A DNA stretch of 64,000 bases from Apostichopus japonicus (Eukaryota > Echinodermata > Holothuroidea > Aspidochirotida > Stichopodidae), in the NCBI RefSeq assembly GCF_037975245.1, contig NC_092572.1, positions 30,353,989 through 30,417,988 of the forward strand, in the 5' to 3' direction. Positions 22,201-36,795 of this stretch are shown piece after piece; within the stretch, counting starts at the first letter, position 1, and each line of letters starts with the position of its first letter. Both the position numbers and the translations under genes were made by a program. The notes below the pieces were generated by a model. It was not told the DNA's origin, made no database searches, and was given only the letters and a program-made list of their open reading frames with translations.

Positions 22201-24302
22201 GTCGAACATTCGATTGATTGGTGCCGAACATTCGAATGATCTGTGTCGAACATTCGATTGATGGGTGTCATTCGATTGATCGGTGTCGAACATTCGATTG
22301 ATCGGTGTCGCACATTCGATTGATCGGTACTGCACATTCGATTGATCGGTGCCGAACATTCGATTGATGGGTGTCGCACATTCGATTGATTGGTGTCGCA
22401 CATTCGATTGATCGGTAGTGCACATTCGATTGATCGGTGCCGAACATTCGATTGATGGGTGTCGCACATTCGATTGATCGGTAGTGCACATTCGATTGAT
22501 CGGTGCCGAACATTCGATTGATCTGTGTCGAACATTCGATTGATGGGTGTCATTCGATTGATCGGTGTCGCACATCCGATTGATCGGTGTCGCACATCCG
22601 ATTGATCGGTGTCGCACATTCGATTAATCGGTGCCGCACATTCGATTGATGGGTGCCGAACATTCGAATAATCGGATTCGAACATTCGATTGATTGGTGT
22701 CGAACATTTGATTGATTGGTGCCGATCATTCGAATGATCGGTGCCTCACATTCGATTGATAGGTGCCGAACATTCGAATGATCGGTGTCGAACATTCGAT
22801 GGGTGTCGCACATCCGATTGATCGGTGTCGCACATTCGATTAATCGGTGCCGCACATTCGATTGATGGGTGCCGAACATTCGAATAAACGGATTCGAATA
22901 TTCGATTGATGGGTGCCGAACATTCGAATGATCTGTGTCGAACATTTGATTGATTGGTGCCGAACATTCGAATGATCGGTGTCGCACATTCGATTGATCG
23001 GTTCTGCACATTCGATTGATTGGTGTCGAACATTCGATTGATGGGTGTCGCAAATTCGATTGATCGGTGTCGAACATTCGATTGATGGGTGTCGCACATT
23101 CGATTGATCGGTATTGCACATTCGTTTGGTCGGTGTCGCATATTCGATTAATCGGTGCCGAAAATTCGATTGATGGGTGCCGAACATTCGAATGATCGGT
23201 CTCGAACATTTGATTGATCGGTGCCGAACATTCGAATGATCTGTGTCGAACATTCGATTGATGGGTGTCATTCGATTGATCGGTGTCGAACATTCGATTG
23301 ATCGGTGTCGCACATCCGATTGATCGTTGTCGCACATTCGATTGATCGGTGACGAACATTCGATTGATGGGTGTCATTCGATTGATCGGTGTCGAACATT
23401 TGATTGATCGGTGCCGAACATTCGAATGATCTGTGTCGAACATTCGATTGATGGGTGTCATTCGATTGATCGGTGTCGAACATTCGATTGATCGGTGTCG
23501 CACATCCGATTGATCGGTGTCGCACATTCGATTGATCGGTGTCGAACATCCGATTGATCGGTGTCGCACATTCGATTGATTGGTGTCGCACATCCGATTG
23601 ATCGGTGTCGCACATTCGATTGATGGGTGTCGAACATTCTATTAATGGGTTGCGAACATTCGATTGATTGGTGTCGCACATTCGATTGATCGGTACTGCA
23701 CATTCGATTGATCGGTGTCGAACATTCGATTGATTGGTGTCGAACATTCGATTGATGGTTGCAGAACATTCGAATGATCGGTGTCGAACATTTGATTGAT
23801 TGGTGCCGAACATTCGAATGATCTGTGTCGAACATTCGATTGATGGGTGTCATTCGATTGATCGGTGTCGAACATTCGATTGATCGGTGTCGCACATCCG
23901 ATTGATCGGTGTCGCACATTCGATTGATCGGTAGTGCACATTCGATTGATCGGTGTCGAACATTCGATTGATTGGTGTCGAACATTCGATTGATGGGTGT
24001 CGCACATTCGATTGATCGGTAGTGCACATTCGATTGATCGGTGCCGAACATTCGATTGATGGGTGTCGCACATTCGATTGATCGGTAGTGCACATTCGAT
24101 TGATCGGTGCCGAACATTCGATTGATCTGTGTCGAACATTCGATTGATGGGTGTCATTCGATTGATCGGTGTCGCACATCCGATTGATCGGTGTCGCACA
24201 TCCGATTGATCGGTGTCGCACATTCGATTGATCGGTGCCGCACATTCGATTGATGGGTGCCGAACATTCGAATAATCGGATTCGAACATTCGATTGATGG
24301 GT
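22200..24302. repeat. HOR copy paired with 30,176-32,278 (offset 7,976 bp)
   Basis: A constant 7,976-bp offset holds over about 2.1 kb, for example GATTGGTGTCGAACATTTG at 22,691 and 30,667. Shared rare units include GGTTCTGC, GTCGCAAATTCG, GGTGACGAAC, CATTCTATTAATGGG and GGTAGTGC. The first 0.3 kb is less well matched. The copies part where this one has CGAAAGATCGG (about 24,314). Confidence 0.85.
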
Positions 24303-26721
24303 GTCGAACATTCGAAAGATCGGTGTCGAACATTTGATTGATTGGTGCCGAACAATCGAATGATCGGTGCCGAACATTCGATTGATGGGTGTCGCACATC
24401 CGATTGATCTGTGTCGCACATTCGATTGATCGGTGTCGAACATTCGATTGATCGGTATTGCACATTCGTTTGGTCGGTGTCGCACATTCGATTAATCGGT
24501 GCCGAACATTCGATTGATGGGTGCCGAACTTTCCAATGATCGGTGTCGAACATTTGATTGATCGGTGTCGAACATTCGATAGATTGGTGTGGAACATTCG
24601 ATTGATGGGTGTCATTCGATTGATCGGTGTCGAACATTCGATTGATCGGTGTCGCACATCCGATTGATCGGTGTCGCACATTCGTTTGGTCGGTGTCGCA
24701 TATTCGATTAATCGGTGCCGAACATTCGATTGATCGGTGCCGAACATTCGAATGATCTGTGTCGAACATTTGATTGATTGGTGTCGCACATTCGATTGAT
24801 CGGTGCCGCACATTCGATTGACCGGTGTCGCACATCCTATTGATCGGTGTCGCACATTCGATTGATCGGTGCCGCACATTTGATTGATGGGTGCCGAACA
24901 TTTGATTGATTGGTGTCGAACATTCGATTGATAAGTGCCGAACATTCGCATGATCTGTGTCGAACTTTCGATTGATGGGTATCATTCGATTGATCGGTTT
25001 CGAACATTCGATTGATCGGTGTCGCACATCCGATTGATCGGTGTCGCACATTCGATTGATCGATGTCGCACATTCGATTGATTGGTGCCGACCATTTGAA
25101 TGATCGGTGTCGAACATTCGATTGATCGGTGTCGAACATTCGATTGATCGGTATTGCACATTCGTTTGGTCGGTGTCGCATATTCGATAAATCGGTGCCG
25201 AACATTCGATTGATGGGTGCCGAACATTCGAATGATCGGTGTCGAACATTTGATTGATTGGTGCCGAACATTCGACTGATCGGTGTCGCACATTCGATTG
25301 ATCGATGTCGCACATTCGATTGATTGGTGCCGACCATTTGAATGATCGGTGTCGAACATTCGATTGATCGGTGTCGAACATTCGATTGATCGGTATTGCA
25401 CATTCGTTTGGTCGGTGTCGCATATTCGATAAATCGGTGCCGAACATTCGATTGATGGGTGTCGAACATTCGATTGATGGGTGTCGCACATTCGATTGAT
25501 CGGTACTGCACATTCGATTGATCGTTGTCGAACATTCGATTGATGGGTGCCGAACATTCGACTGATGGGTATCGCACATTCGATTGATCGGTACTGCACA
25601 TTCGATTGATCGGTGTCGAACATTTGATTGATTGGAGCCGAACATTCGAATGATCTGTGTCGAACATTCGATTGATGGGTGTCATTCGATTGATCAGTGT
25701 CGAACATTCGATTGATCGGTGTCGCACATCCGATTGATCGGTGTCGCACATTCGATTGATCGGTGTCGAACATTCGATTGATGGGTGCCGAACATTCGAC
25801 TGATGGGTATCGCACATTCGATTGATCGGTACTGCACATTCGATTGATCGGTGTCGAACATTCGATTAATCGGTGCCGAACATTCGATTGATGGGTGCCG
25901 AACATTCGAATGATCGGTGTCGAACATTTGATTGATTGGTGCCGAACATTCGAATGATCTGTGTCGAACATTCGATTGATGGGTGTCATTCGATTGATCG
26001 GTGTCGAACATTCGATTGATCGGTGTCGCACACCCGATTGATCGGTGCCGCACATTCGATTGATGGATGCCGAACATTCGAATGATCTGTGTCGAACATT
26101 CGATTGATGGGTGTCGAACATTCGATTGATCGGTGTCGCACATCCGATTGATCGGTGTCGAACATTCGATTGATGGGTGCCGAACACTCGAATGATCGGT
26201 GTCGAACATTTGATCGATGGGTGCCGAACATTCGAATGATCTGTGTCGAACATTCGATTGATGGGTGTCATTCGATTGATCGGTGTCGAACATTCGATTG
26301 ATCGGTGTCGCACATTCGATTGACCAGTGTCGCACATCCTATTGATCGGTGTCGCACATTCGATTGATCTGTGCCGCACATTCGATTGACCGGTGTCGCA
26401 CATCCTATTGATCGGTGTCGCACATTCGATTGATCGGTGTCGGACATTCGATTGATTGGTGTCGAACATTCGATTGATGGGTGTCGCACATTCGATTGAT
26501 CGGTACTGCACATTCGATTGATCGTTGTCGAACATTCGATTGATTGGTGCCGAACATTCGATTAATCGGTGTCGAACATTCGATTGATTGGTGCCGAACA
26601 TTCGAATAATCGGTGTCGAACATTCGATTGATTGGGTGCCGAACATTCGAATGATCGGTGTCGAACATTCGATTGATGGGTGTCGAACATTCGATTGATC
26701 GGTGTCGCACATTCGATTGAT

Positions 26722-26773
26722 TGGTGCCGATCATCCGAATGATCATTCGATTGATCGGTGTCGAAACATTCGA
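26722..26773. repeat. Rearranged marker cassette, site 3
   Basis: The same compound deletion and insertion. It is followed, as at sites 2 and 4, by GATTGGTGTCGAAC and GATGGGTGTCGAAC units. Confidence 0.85.
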
Positions 26774-27916
26774 TTGATTGGTGTCGAACATTCGATTGAT
26801 GGGTGTCGAACATTCGATTGATCGGTATTGCACATTCGTTTGGTCGGTGTCGCATATTCGATTAATCGGTGCCGAACATTCGATTGATGGGTGCCGAACA
26901 TTCGAATGATCGGTGTCGAACATTTGATTGATTCGTGCCGAACATTCGAATGATCTGTGTCGAACATTCGATTGATGGGTGTCATTCGATTGATCGGTGT
27001 CGAACATTCGATTGATCGCTGTCGCACATCCGATTGATCGGTGTCGCACATTCGATTGATCGATGTCGCACATTTGATTGATTGGTGCCGAACATTTGAA
27101 TGATCGGTGTCGAACATTCGATTGATCGGTGTCGAACATTCGATTGATGAGTGTCGCACATTCGATTGAACGGTGTCGAACATTCGATTGATGGGTGTCG
27201 CACATTCGATTGATCGGTAGTGCACATTCGATTGATCGGTGTCGAACATTCGAATGATCGGTGTCGAACATTCGATTGATGGGTGTCGCACATTCGAATG
27301 ATCGGTGTCGCACATTCGATTGATCGGTGTCGAACATTCGATTGATCGGTATTGCACATTCGTTTGGTCGGTGTCGCATATTCGATTAATCGGTGCCGAA
27401 CATTCGATTGATGGGTGCCGAACATTCGAATGATCTGTGTCGAACATTTGATTGATGGGTGTCGCACATTCGATTGATCGGTACTGCACATCCTATTGAT
27501 CGGTGTCGAACATTCGATTGATTGGTGCCGAACATTCGAATGATCTGTGTCGAACATTCGATTGATGGGAGTCGAACATTCGATTGATGGGTGCCGAACA
27601 TTCGAATGATCGATGTCGAACATTTGATTGATTGGTGCCGAACATTCGAATGATCTGTGTCGAACATTCGATTGATGGGTGTCATTCGATTGATCGGTGT
27701 CGAACATTCGATTGATCGGTGTCGCACATTCGATTGATCGGTGCCGCACATTCGATTGACCGGTGTCGCACATCCTATTGATCGGTGTCGCACATTCGAT
27801 TGATCGGTATTGCACATTCGTATGGTCGGTGTCGCATATTCGATTAATCGGTGCCGAACATTCGATTGATGGGTGCCGAACATTCGAATGATCGGTGTCG
27901 AACATTCGATTGATTG

Positions 27917-29221
27917 GTGTCGCACATTCGATTGATCGATGTCGAACATTTGATTGATTGGTGCCGATCATTCGAATGATCGGTGCCTCACATTCGATTG
28001 ATAGGTGCCGAACATTCGAATGATCGGTGTCGAACATTCGATGGGTGTCGCACATCCGATTGATCGGTGTCGCACATTCGATTAATCGGTGCTGCACATT
28101 CGATTGATGGGTGCCGAACATTCGAATAAACGGATTCGAATATTCGATTGATGGGTGCCGAACATTCGAATGATCTGTGTCGAACATTTGATTGATTGGT
28201 GCCGAACATTCGAATGATCGGTGTCGCACATTCGATTGATCGGTTCTGCACATTCGATTGATTGGTGTCGAACATTCGATTGATGGGTGTCGCAAATTCG
28301 ATTGATCGGTGTCGAACATTCGATTGATGGGTGTCGCACATTCGATTGATCGGTATTGCACATTCGTTTGGTCGGTGTCGCATATTCGATTAATCGGTGC
28401 CGAAAATTCGATTGATTGGTGCCGAACATTCGAATAATCGGTGTCGAACATTCGATTGATTGGTGCCGAACATTCGAATGATCGGTGTCGAACATTCGAT
28501 TGATGGGTGTCGAACATTCGATTGATCGGTGTCGCACATTCGATTGATTGGTGCCGATCATCCGAATGATCATTCGATTGATCGGTGTCGAAACATTCGA
28601 TTGATTGGTGTCGAACATTCGATTGATGGGTGTCGAACATTCGATTGATCGGTATTGCACATTCGTTTGGTCGGTGTCGCATATTCGATTGATCGATGTC
28701 GCACATTTGATTGATTGGTGCCGAACATTTGAATGATCGGTGTCGAACATTCGATTGATCGGTGTCGAACATTCGATTGATGAGTGTCGCACATTCGATT
28801 GATCGGTGTCGAACATTCGATTGATGGGTGTCGCACATTCGATTGATCGGTACTGCACATTCGATTGATCGGTGTCGAACATTCGAATGATCGGTGTCGA
28901 ACATTCGATTGATGGGTGTCGCACATTCGAATGATCGGTGTCGCACATTCGATTGATCGGTGTCGAACATTCGATTGATCGGTATTGCACATTCGTTTGG
29001 TCGGTGTCGCATATTCGATTAATCGGTGCCGAACATTCGATTGATGGGTGCCGAACATTCGAATGATCGGTGTCGAACATTTGACTGATTGGTGCCGAAC
29101 ATTCGAATGATCTGTGTCGAACATTCGATTGATGGGTGTCATTCGATTGATCGGTGCCGAACATTCGATTGATCGGTGCCGCACATCCGATTGATGGGAG
29201 TCGAACATTCGATTGATGGGT
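27917..29221. repeat. HOR copy paired with 20,940-22,200
   Basis: Second copy of the block, with two extra 22-bp units (a TTTGATTGATTGG pair near 28,700) relative to the first. Confidence 0.85.
28550..28601. repeat. Rearranged marker cassette, site 4
   Basis: The same compound deletion and insertion, 6,977 bp downstream of site 2 along with its flanks. Confidence 0.85.
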
Positions 29222-30175
29222 GCCGAACATTCGAATGATCGATGTCGAACATTTGATTGATTGGTGCCGAACATTCGAATGATCTGTGTCGAACATTCGA
29301 TTGATGGGTGTCATTCGATTGATCGGTGTCGAACATTCGATTGATCGGTGTCGCACATTCGTTTGGTGGGTGTCGCATATTCGATTAATCGGTGCCGAAC
29401 ATTCGATTGATCGGTGCCGAACATTCGAATGATCTGTGTCGAACATTTGATTGATTGGTGTCGCACATTCCATTGACCGGTGTCGCACATCCTATTGATC
29501 GGTGTCGCACATTCGATTGATCGGTGCCGCACATTCGATTGACCGGTGTCGCACATCCTATTGATCGGTGTCGCACATTCGATTGATCGGTGCCGCACAT
29601 TTGATTGATGTGTGCCGAACATTCGATTGATTGGTGTCGAACATTCGATTGATAAGTGCCGAACATTCGCTTGATCTGTGTCGAACTTTCGATTGATGGG
29701 TATCATTCGATTGATCGGTTTCGAACATTCGATTGATGGGTGTCGAACATTCGATTGATCGGTATTGCACATTTGTTTGGTCGGTGTCGCAATTCGATTA
29801 ATCGGTGCCGAACATTCGATTGATGGGTGCCGAACATTCGAATGATCGGTGTCGAACATTCGATTGATTGGTGTCGCACATTCGATTGATCGATGTCGAA
29901 CATTTGATTGATTGGTGCCGATCATTCGAATGATCGGTGCCTCACATTCGATTGATAGGTGCCGAACATTCGAATGAATGGTGTCGAACATTCGATGGGA
30001 GTCGTACATCCGATTGATCGGTGTCGCACATTCGATTAATCGGTGCCGCACATTCGATTGATGGGTGTCGCACATTCGATTGATCGGTACTGCACATTCG
30101 ATTGATCGGTGTCGAACATTCGATTGATTGGTGTCGAACATTCGATTGATGGGTGCCGAACATTCGAATGATCGG

Positions 30176-32278
30176 TGTCGAACATTTGATTGATTGGTGC
30201 CGAACATTCGAATGATCTGTGTCGAACATTCGATTGATGGGTGTCATTCGATTGATCGGTGTCGAACATTCGATTGATCGGTGTCGCACATTCGATTGAT
30301 CGGTACTGCACATTCGATTGATCGGTGTCGAACATTCGATTGATTGGTGTCGAACATTCGATTGATTGGTGTCGCACATTCGATTGATCGGTAGTGCACA
30401 TTCGATTGATCGATGCCGAACATTCGATTGATGGGTGTCGCACATTCGATTGATCGGTAGTGCACATTCGATTGATCGGTGCCGAACATTCGATTGATCT
30501 GTGTCGAACATTCGATTGATGGGTGATATTCGATTGATCGGTGTCGCACATCCGATTGATCGGTGTCGCACATCCGATTGATCGGTGTCGCACATTCGAT
30601 TAATCGGTGCCGCACATTCGATTGATGGGTGCCGAACATTCGAATAATCCGATTCGAACATTCGATTGATTGGTGTCGAACATTTGATTGATTGGTGCCG
30701 ATCATTCGAATGATCGGTGCCTCACATTCGATTGATAGGTGCCGAACATTCGAATGATCGGTGTCGAACATTCGATGGGTGTCGCACATCCGATTGATCG
30801 GTGTCGCACATTCGATTAATCGGTGCCGCACATTCGATTGATGGGTGCCGAACATTCGAATAAACGGATTCGAATATTCCATTGATGGGTGCCGAACATT
30901 CGAATGATCTGTGTCGAACATTTGATTGATTGGTGCCGAACATTCGAATGATCGGTGTCGCACATTCGATTGATCGGTTCTGCACATTCGATTGATTGGT
31001 GTCGAACATTCGATTGATGGGTGTCGCAAATTCGATTGATCGGTGTCGAACGTTCGATTGATGGGTGTCGCACATTCGATTGATCGGTATTGCACATTCG
31101 TTTGGTCGGTGTCGCATATTCGATTAATCGGTGCCGAAAATTCGATTGATGGGTGCCGAACATTCGAATGATCGGTCTCGAACATTTGATTGATCGGTGC
31201 CGAACATTCGAATGATCTGTGTCGAACATTCGATTGATGGGTGTCATTCGATTGATCGGTGTCGAACATTCGATTGATCGGTGTCGCACATCCGATTGAT
31301 CGTTGTCGCACATTCGATTGATCGGTGACGAACATTCGATTGATGGGTGTCATTCGATTGATCGGTGTCGAACATTTGATTGATCGGTGCCGAACATTCG
31401 AATGATCTGTGTCGAACATTCGATTGATGGGTGTCATTCGATTGATCGGTGTCGAACATTCGATTGATCGGTGTCGCACATCCGATTGATCGGTGTCGCA
31501 CATTCGATTGATCGGTGTCGAACATCCGATTGATCGGTGTCGCACATTCGATTGATTGGTGTCGCACATCCGATTGATCGGTGTCGCACATTCGATTGAT
31601 GGGTGTCGAACATTCTATTAATGGGTTGCGAACATTCGATTGATTGGTGTCGCACATTCGATTGATCGGTACTGCACATTCGATTGATCGGTGTCGAACA
31701 TTCGATTGATTGGTGTCGAACATTCGATTGATGGTTGCCGAACATTCGAATGATCGGTGTCGAACATTTGATTGATTGGTGCCGAACATTCGAATGATCT
31801 GTGTCGAACATTCGATTGATGGGTGTCATTCGATTGATCGGTGTCGAACATTCGATTGATCGGTGTCGCACATCCGATTGATCGGTGTCGCACATTCGAT
31901 TGATCGGTAGTGCACATTCGATTGATCGGTGTCGAACATTCGATTGATTGGTGTCGAACATTCGATTGATGGGTGTCGCACATTCGATTGATCGGTAGTG
32001 CACATTCGATTGATCGGTGCCGAACATTCGATTGATGGGTGTCGCACATTCGATTGATCGGTAGTGCACATTCGATTGATCGGTGCCGAACATTCGATTG
32101 ATCTGTGTCGAACATTCGATTGATGGGTGTCATTCGATTGATCGGTGTCGCACATCCGATTGATCGGTGTCGCACATCCGATTGATCGGTGTCGCACATT
32201 CGATTGATCGGTGCCGCACATTCGATTGATGGGTGCCGAACATTCGAATAATCGGATTCGAACATTCGATTGATGGGT
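30176..32278. repeat. HOR copy paired with 22,200-24,302
   Basis: Second copy at 7,976 bp. From about 30,775 to 32,190 it is also repeated at 35,384-36,800 (offset 4,609 bp), making it a member of a three-copy or larger family. Confidence 0.85.
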
Positions 32279-32369
32279 GTCGCACATTCGATTGATCGGT
32301 ACTGCACATTCGATTGATCGGTGCCGAACATTCGATTGATCTGTGTCGAACATTCGATTGATGGGTGTC

Positions 32370-33580
32370 ATTCGAATGATCGGTGCCTCACATTCGATAG
32401 ATAGGTGCCGAACATTCGAATGATCGGTGTCGAACATTCGATGGGTGTCGCACATCCGATTGATCAGTGTCGCACATTCGATTGATCGGTGTCGCACATT
32501 CGATTGATGGGTGCCGAACATTCGAATAAACGGATTCGAATATTCGATTGATGGGTGCCGAACATTTGAATGATCTGTGTCGAACATTTGATTGATTGGT
32601 GCCGAACATTCGAATGATCTGTGTCGAACATTCGATTGATGGGTATCATTCGATTGATCGGTGTCGAACATTCGATTGATTGGTGGTGTCGCACATTCGA
32701 TTGATCGGTATTGCACATTCGTTTGATGGGTGTCGCACATTCGATTGATCGGTAGTGCACATTCGATTGATCGGTGCCGAACATTCGATTGATCTGTGTC
32801 GAACATTCGATTGATGGGTGTCATTCGAATGATCGGTGCCTCACATTCGATTGATAGGTGCCGAACATTCGAATGATCGGTGTCGAACATTCGATGGGTG
32901 TCGCACATCCGATTGATCGGTGTCGCACATTCGATTAATCGGTGCCGCACATTCGATTGATGGGTGCCGAACATTCGAATAAACGGATTCGAATATTCGA
33001 TTGATGGGTGCCGAACATTCGAATGATCTGTGTCGAACATTTGATTGATTGGTGCCGAACATTCGAATGATCTGTGTCGAACATTCGATTGATGGGTATC
33101 ATTCGATAGATTGGTGTCGAACATTCGATTGATCGGTATTGCACATTCGTTTGGTCGGTGTCGCATATTCGATTAATCGGTGCCGAACATTCGATTGATG
33201 GGTACCGAACATTCGAATGATCGGTCTCGAACATTTGATTGATCGGTGCCGAACATTCGATTGATCGGTGTCGAACATTCGATTGATCGGTGTCGCACAT
33301 CCGATTGATCGGTGTCGCACATTCAATTGATCGGTGTCGAACATTCGATTGATGGTTGCCGAACATTCGAATAATCGGTGTCGAACATTCGATCGATGGG
33401 TGTCGAACATTCGAATGATCTGTGTCGAACATTCGATTGATGGGTGTCATTCGATTGATCGGTGTCGAACATTCGATTGATTGGTGTCGCACATCCGATT
33501 GATCGGTGTCGCACATTCGATTGATCGGTGTCGAACATTCGATTGATGGTTGCCGAACATTCGAATAATCGGTGTCGAAC
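32370..33580. repeat. HOR copy paired with 37,975-39,185 (offset 5,605 bp)
   Basis: Shared rare units include CGATAGATAGGTGCC, the three-base-inserted GATTGGTGGTGTCGC (about 32,690 and 38,287), CGTTTGATGGG, CGATAGATTGG and GGTACCGAAC. The copies carry several substitutions, notably GATCGG versus GATTGG near 33,240 and 38,845. Confidence 0.8.
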
Positions 33581-33799
33581 ATTCGATCGATGGGTGTCGA
33601 ACATTCGAATTATCTGTGTCGAACATTCGATTGATGGGTGTCATTCGATTGATCGGTGTCGAACATTCGATTGATTGGTGTCGCACATCCGATTGATCGG
33701 TGTCGCACTTTCGATTGATCGGTGTCGAACATTCGATTGATGGGTGCCGAACAATCGAATAATCGGTGTCGAACATTCGATTGATTGGTGCCGAACATT

Positions 33800-35380
33800 C
33801 GATTGATCGGTGTCGAACATTCGATTGATGGGTGTCGCACATTCGATTGATCGGTAGTGCACATTCGATTGATCGGTGCCGAACATTCGATTGATGGGTG
33901 TCGCACATTCGATTGATCGGTAGTGCACATTCGATTGATCGGTGCCGAACATTCGATTGATCTGTGTCGAACATTCGATTGATGGGTGTCATTCGATTGA
34001 TCGGTGTCGCACATCCGATTGATCGGTGTCGCACATCCGATTGATCGGTGTCGCACATTCGATTGATCGGTGCCGCACATTCGATTGATGGTTGCCGAAC
34101 ATTCGAATAATCGGATTCGAACATTCGATTGATTGGTGTCGAACATTCGATTGATGGGTGTCGCACATTCGATTGATCGGTAGTGCACATTCGATTGATC
34201 GGTGCCGAACATTCGATTGATCTGTGTCGAACATTCGATTGATGGGTGTCATTCGAATGATCGGTGCCTCACATTCGATTGATAGGTGCCGAACATTCGA
34301 ATGATCGGTGTCGAACATTCGATGGGTGTCGCACATCCGATTGATCGGTGTCGCACATTCGATTAATCGGTGCCGCACATTCGATTGATGGGTGCCGAAC
34401 ATTCGAATAAACGGATTCGAATATTCGATTGATGGGTGCCGAACATTCGAATGATCTGTGTCGAACATTCGATCGATGGGTGTCGAACATTCGAATGATC
34501 TGTGTCGAACATTCGATTGATGGGTGTCATTCGATTGATCGGTGTCGAACATTCGATTGATTGGTGTCGCACATCCGATTGATCGGTGTCGCACATTCGA
34601 TTGATGGGTGTCGAACATTCTATTAATGGGTTGCGAACATTCGATTGATTGGTGTCGCACATTCGATTGATCGGTACTGCACATTCGATAGATCGGTGTC
34701 GAACATTCGATTGATTGGTGTCGAACATTCGATTGATGGTTGCAGAACATTCGAATGATCGGTGTCGAACATTTGATTGATTGGTGCCGAACATTCGAAT
34801 GATCTGTGTCGAACATTCGATTGATGGGTGTCATTCGATTGATCGGTGTCGAACATTCGATTGATCGGTGTCGCACATCCGATTGATCGGTGTCGCACAT
34901 TCGATTGATCGGTAGTGCACATTCGATTGATCGGTGTCGAACATTCGATTGATTGGTGTCGAACATTCGATTGATGGGTGTCGCACATTCGATTGATCGG
35001 TAGTGCACATTCGATTGATCGGTGCCGAACATTCGATTGATGGGTGTCGCACATTCGATTGATCGGTAGTGCACATTCGATTGATCGGTGCCGAACATTC
35101 GATTGATCTGTGTCGAACATTCGATTGATGGGTGTCATTCGATTGATCGGTGTCGAACATTCGATTGATCGGTATTGCACATTCGTTTGGTCGGTGTCGC
35201 ATATTCGATTAATCGGTGCCGAACATTCGATTGATGGATGCCGAACATTCGAATGATCGGTCTCGAACATTTGATTGATTGGTGCCGAACATTCGAATGA
35301 TCTGTGTCGAACATTCGATTGATGGGTGCCGAACATTCGAATGATCTGTGTCGAACATTTGATTGATTGGTGCCGAACAT
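33800..35380. repeat. Partial founder copy of the 39.5-47.6 kb HOR (offset 5,715 bp)
   Basis: This matches 39,515-41,095 at a constant 5,715 bp. The series includes paired GGTAGTGC units, GGTGCCTCAC, the TTGA-deleted CGATGGGTG unit, CGAATAAACGG, GATCGATGGG, CATTCTATTAATGGG, CGATAGATCGG and GGTTGCAGAAC. It diverges near 35,380, where this copy goes directly to CGATGGG. Confidence 0.85.
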
Positions 35381-35564
35381 TCGATGGGTGTCGCACATCC
35401 GATTGATCGGTGTCGCACATTCGATTAATCGGTGCCGCACATTCGATTGATGGGTGCCGAACATTCGAATAAACGGATTCGAATATTCGATTGATGGGTG
35501 CCGAACATTCGAATGATCTGTGTCGAACATTTGATTGATTGGTGCCGAACATTCGAATGATCGG

Positions 35565-36795
35565 TGTCGCACATTCGATTGATCGGTTCTGCACATTCGA
35601 TTGATTGGTGTCGAACATTCGATTGATGGGTGTCGCAAATTCGATTGATCGGTGTCGAACGTTCGATTGATGGGTGTCGCACATTCGATTGATCGGTATT
35701 GCACATTCGTTTGGTCGGTGTCGCATATTCGATTAATCGGTGCCGAAAATTCGATTGATGGGTGCCGAACATTCGAATGATCGGTCTCGAACATTTGATT
35801 GATCGGTGCCGAACATTCGAATGATCTGTGTCGAACATTCGATTGATGGGTGTCATTCGATTGATCGGTGTCGAACATTCGATTGATCGGTGTCGCACAT
35901 CCGATTGATCGTTGTCGCACATTCGATTGATCGGTGACGAACATTCGATTGATGGGTGTCATTCGATTGATTGGTGTCGAACATTTGATTGATCGGTGCC
36001 GAACATTCGAATGATCTGTGTCGAACATTCGATTGATGGGTGTCATTCGATTGATCGGTGTCGAACATTCGATTGATCGGTGTCGCACATCCGATTGATC
36101 GGTGTCGCACATTCGATTGATCGGTGTCGAACATCCGATTGATCGGTGTCGCACATTCGATTGATTGGTGTCGCACATCCGATTGATCGGTGTCGCACAT
36201 TCGATTGATGGGTGTCGAACATTCTATTAATGGGTTGCGAACATTCGATTGATTGGTGTCGCACATTCGATTGATCGGTACTGCACATTTGATTGATCGG
36301 TGTCGAACATTCGATTGATTGGTGTCGAACATTCGCTTGATGGTTGCCGAACATTCGAATGATCGGTGTCGAACATTTGATTGATTGGTGCCGAACATTC
36401 GAATGATCTGTGTCGAACATTCGATTGATGGGTGTCATTCGATTGATCGGTGTCGAACATTCGATTGATCGGTGTCGCACATCCGATTGATCGGTGTCGC
36501 ACATTCGATTGATCGGTAGTGCACATTCGATTGATCGGTGTCGAACATTCGATTGATTGGTGTCGAACATTCGATTGATGGGTGTCGCACATTCGATTGA
36601 TCGGTAGTGCACATTCGATTGATCGGTGCCGAACATTCGATTGATGGGTGTCGCACATTCGATTGATCGGTAGTGCACATTCGATTGATTGGTGCCGAAC
36701 ATTCGATTGATCTGTGTCGAACATTCGATTGATGGGTGTCATTCGATTGATCGGTGTCGCACATCCGATTGATCGGTGTCGCACATCCGATTGAT
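35565..36795. repeat. 1,234-bp tandem duplication, copy 1
   Basis: GGTTCTGC at 35,585 recurs at 36,819. The 1,234-bp period equals 52 units of 22 bp plus 5 of 18 bp, and I count five GTCATTCG deletion units in the interval (near 35,850, 35,958, 36,049, 36,436 and 36,738). It differs from copy 2 by a few substitutions, such as GATTGG here versus GATCGG near 35,968 and 37,202. Confidence 0.9.
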
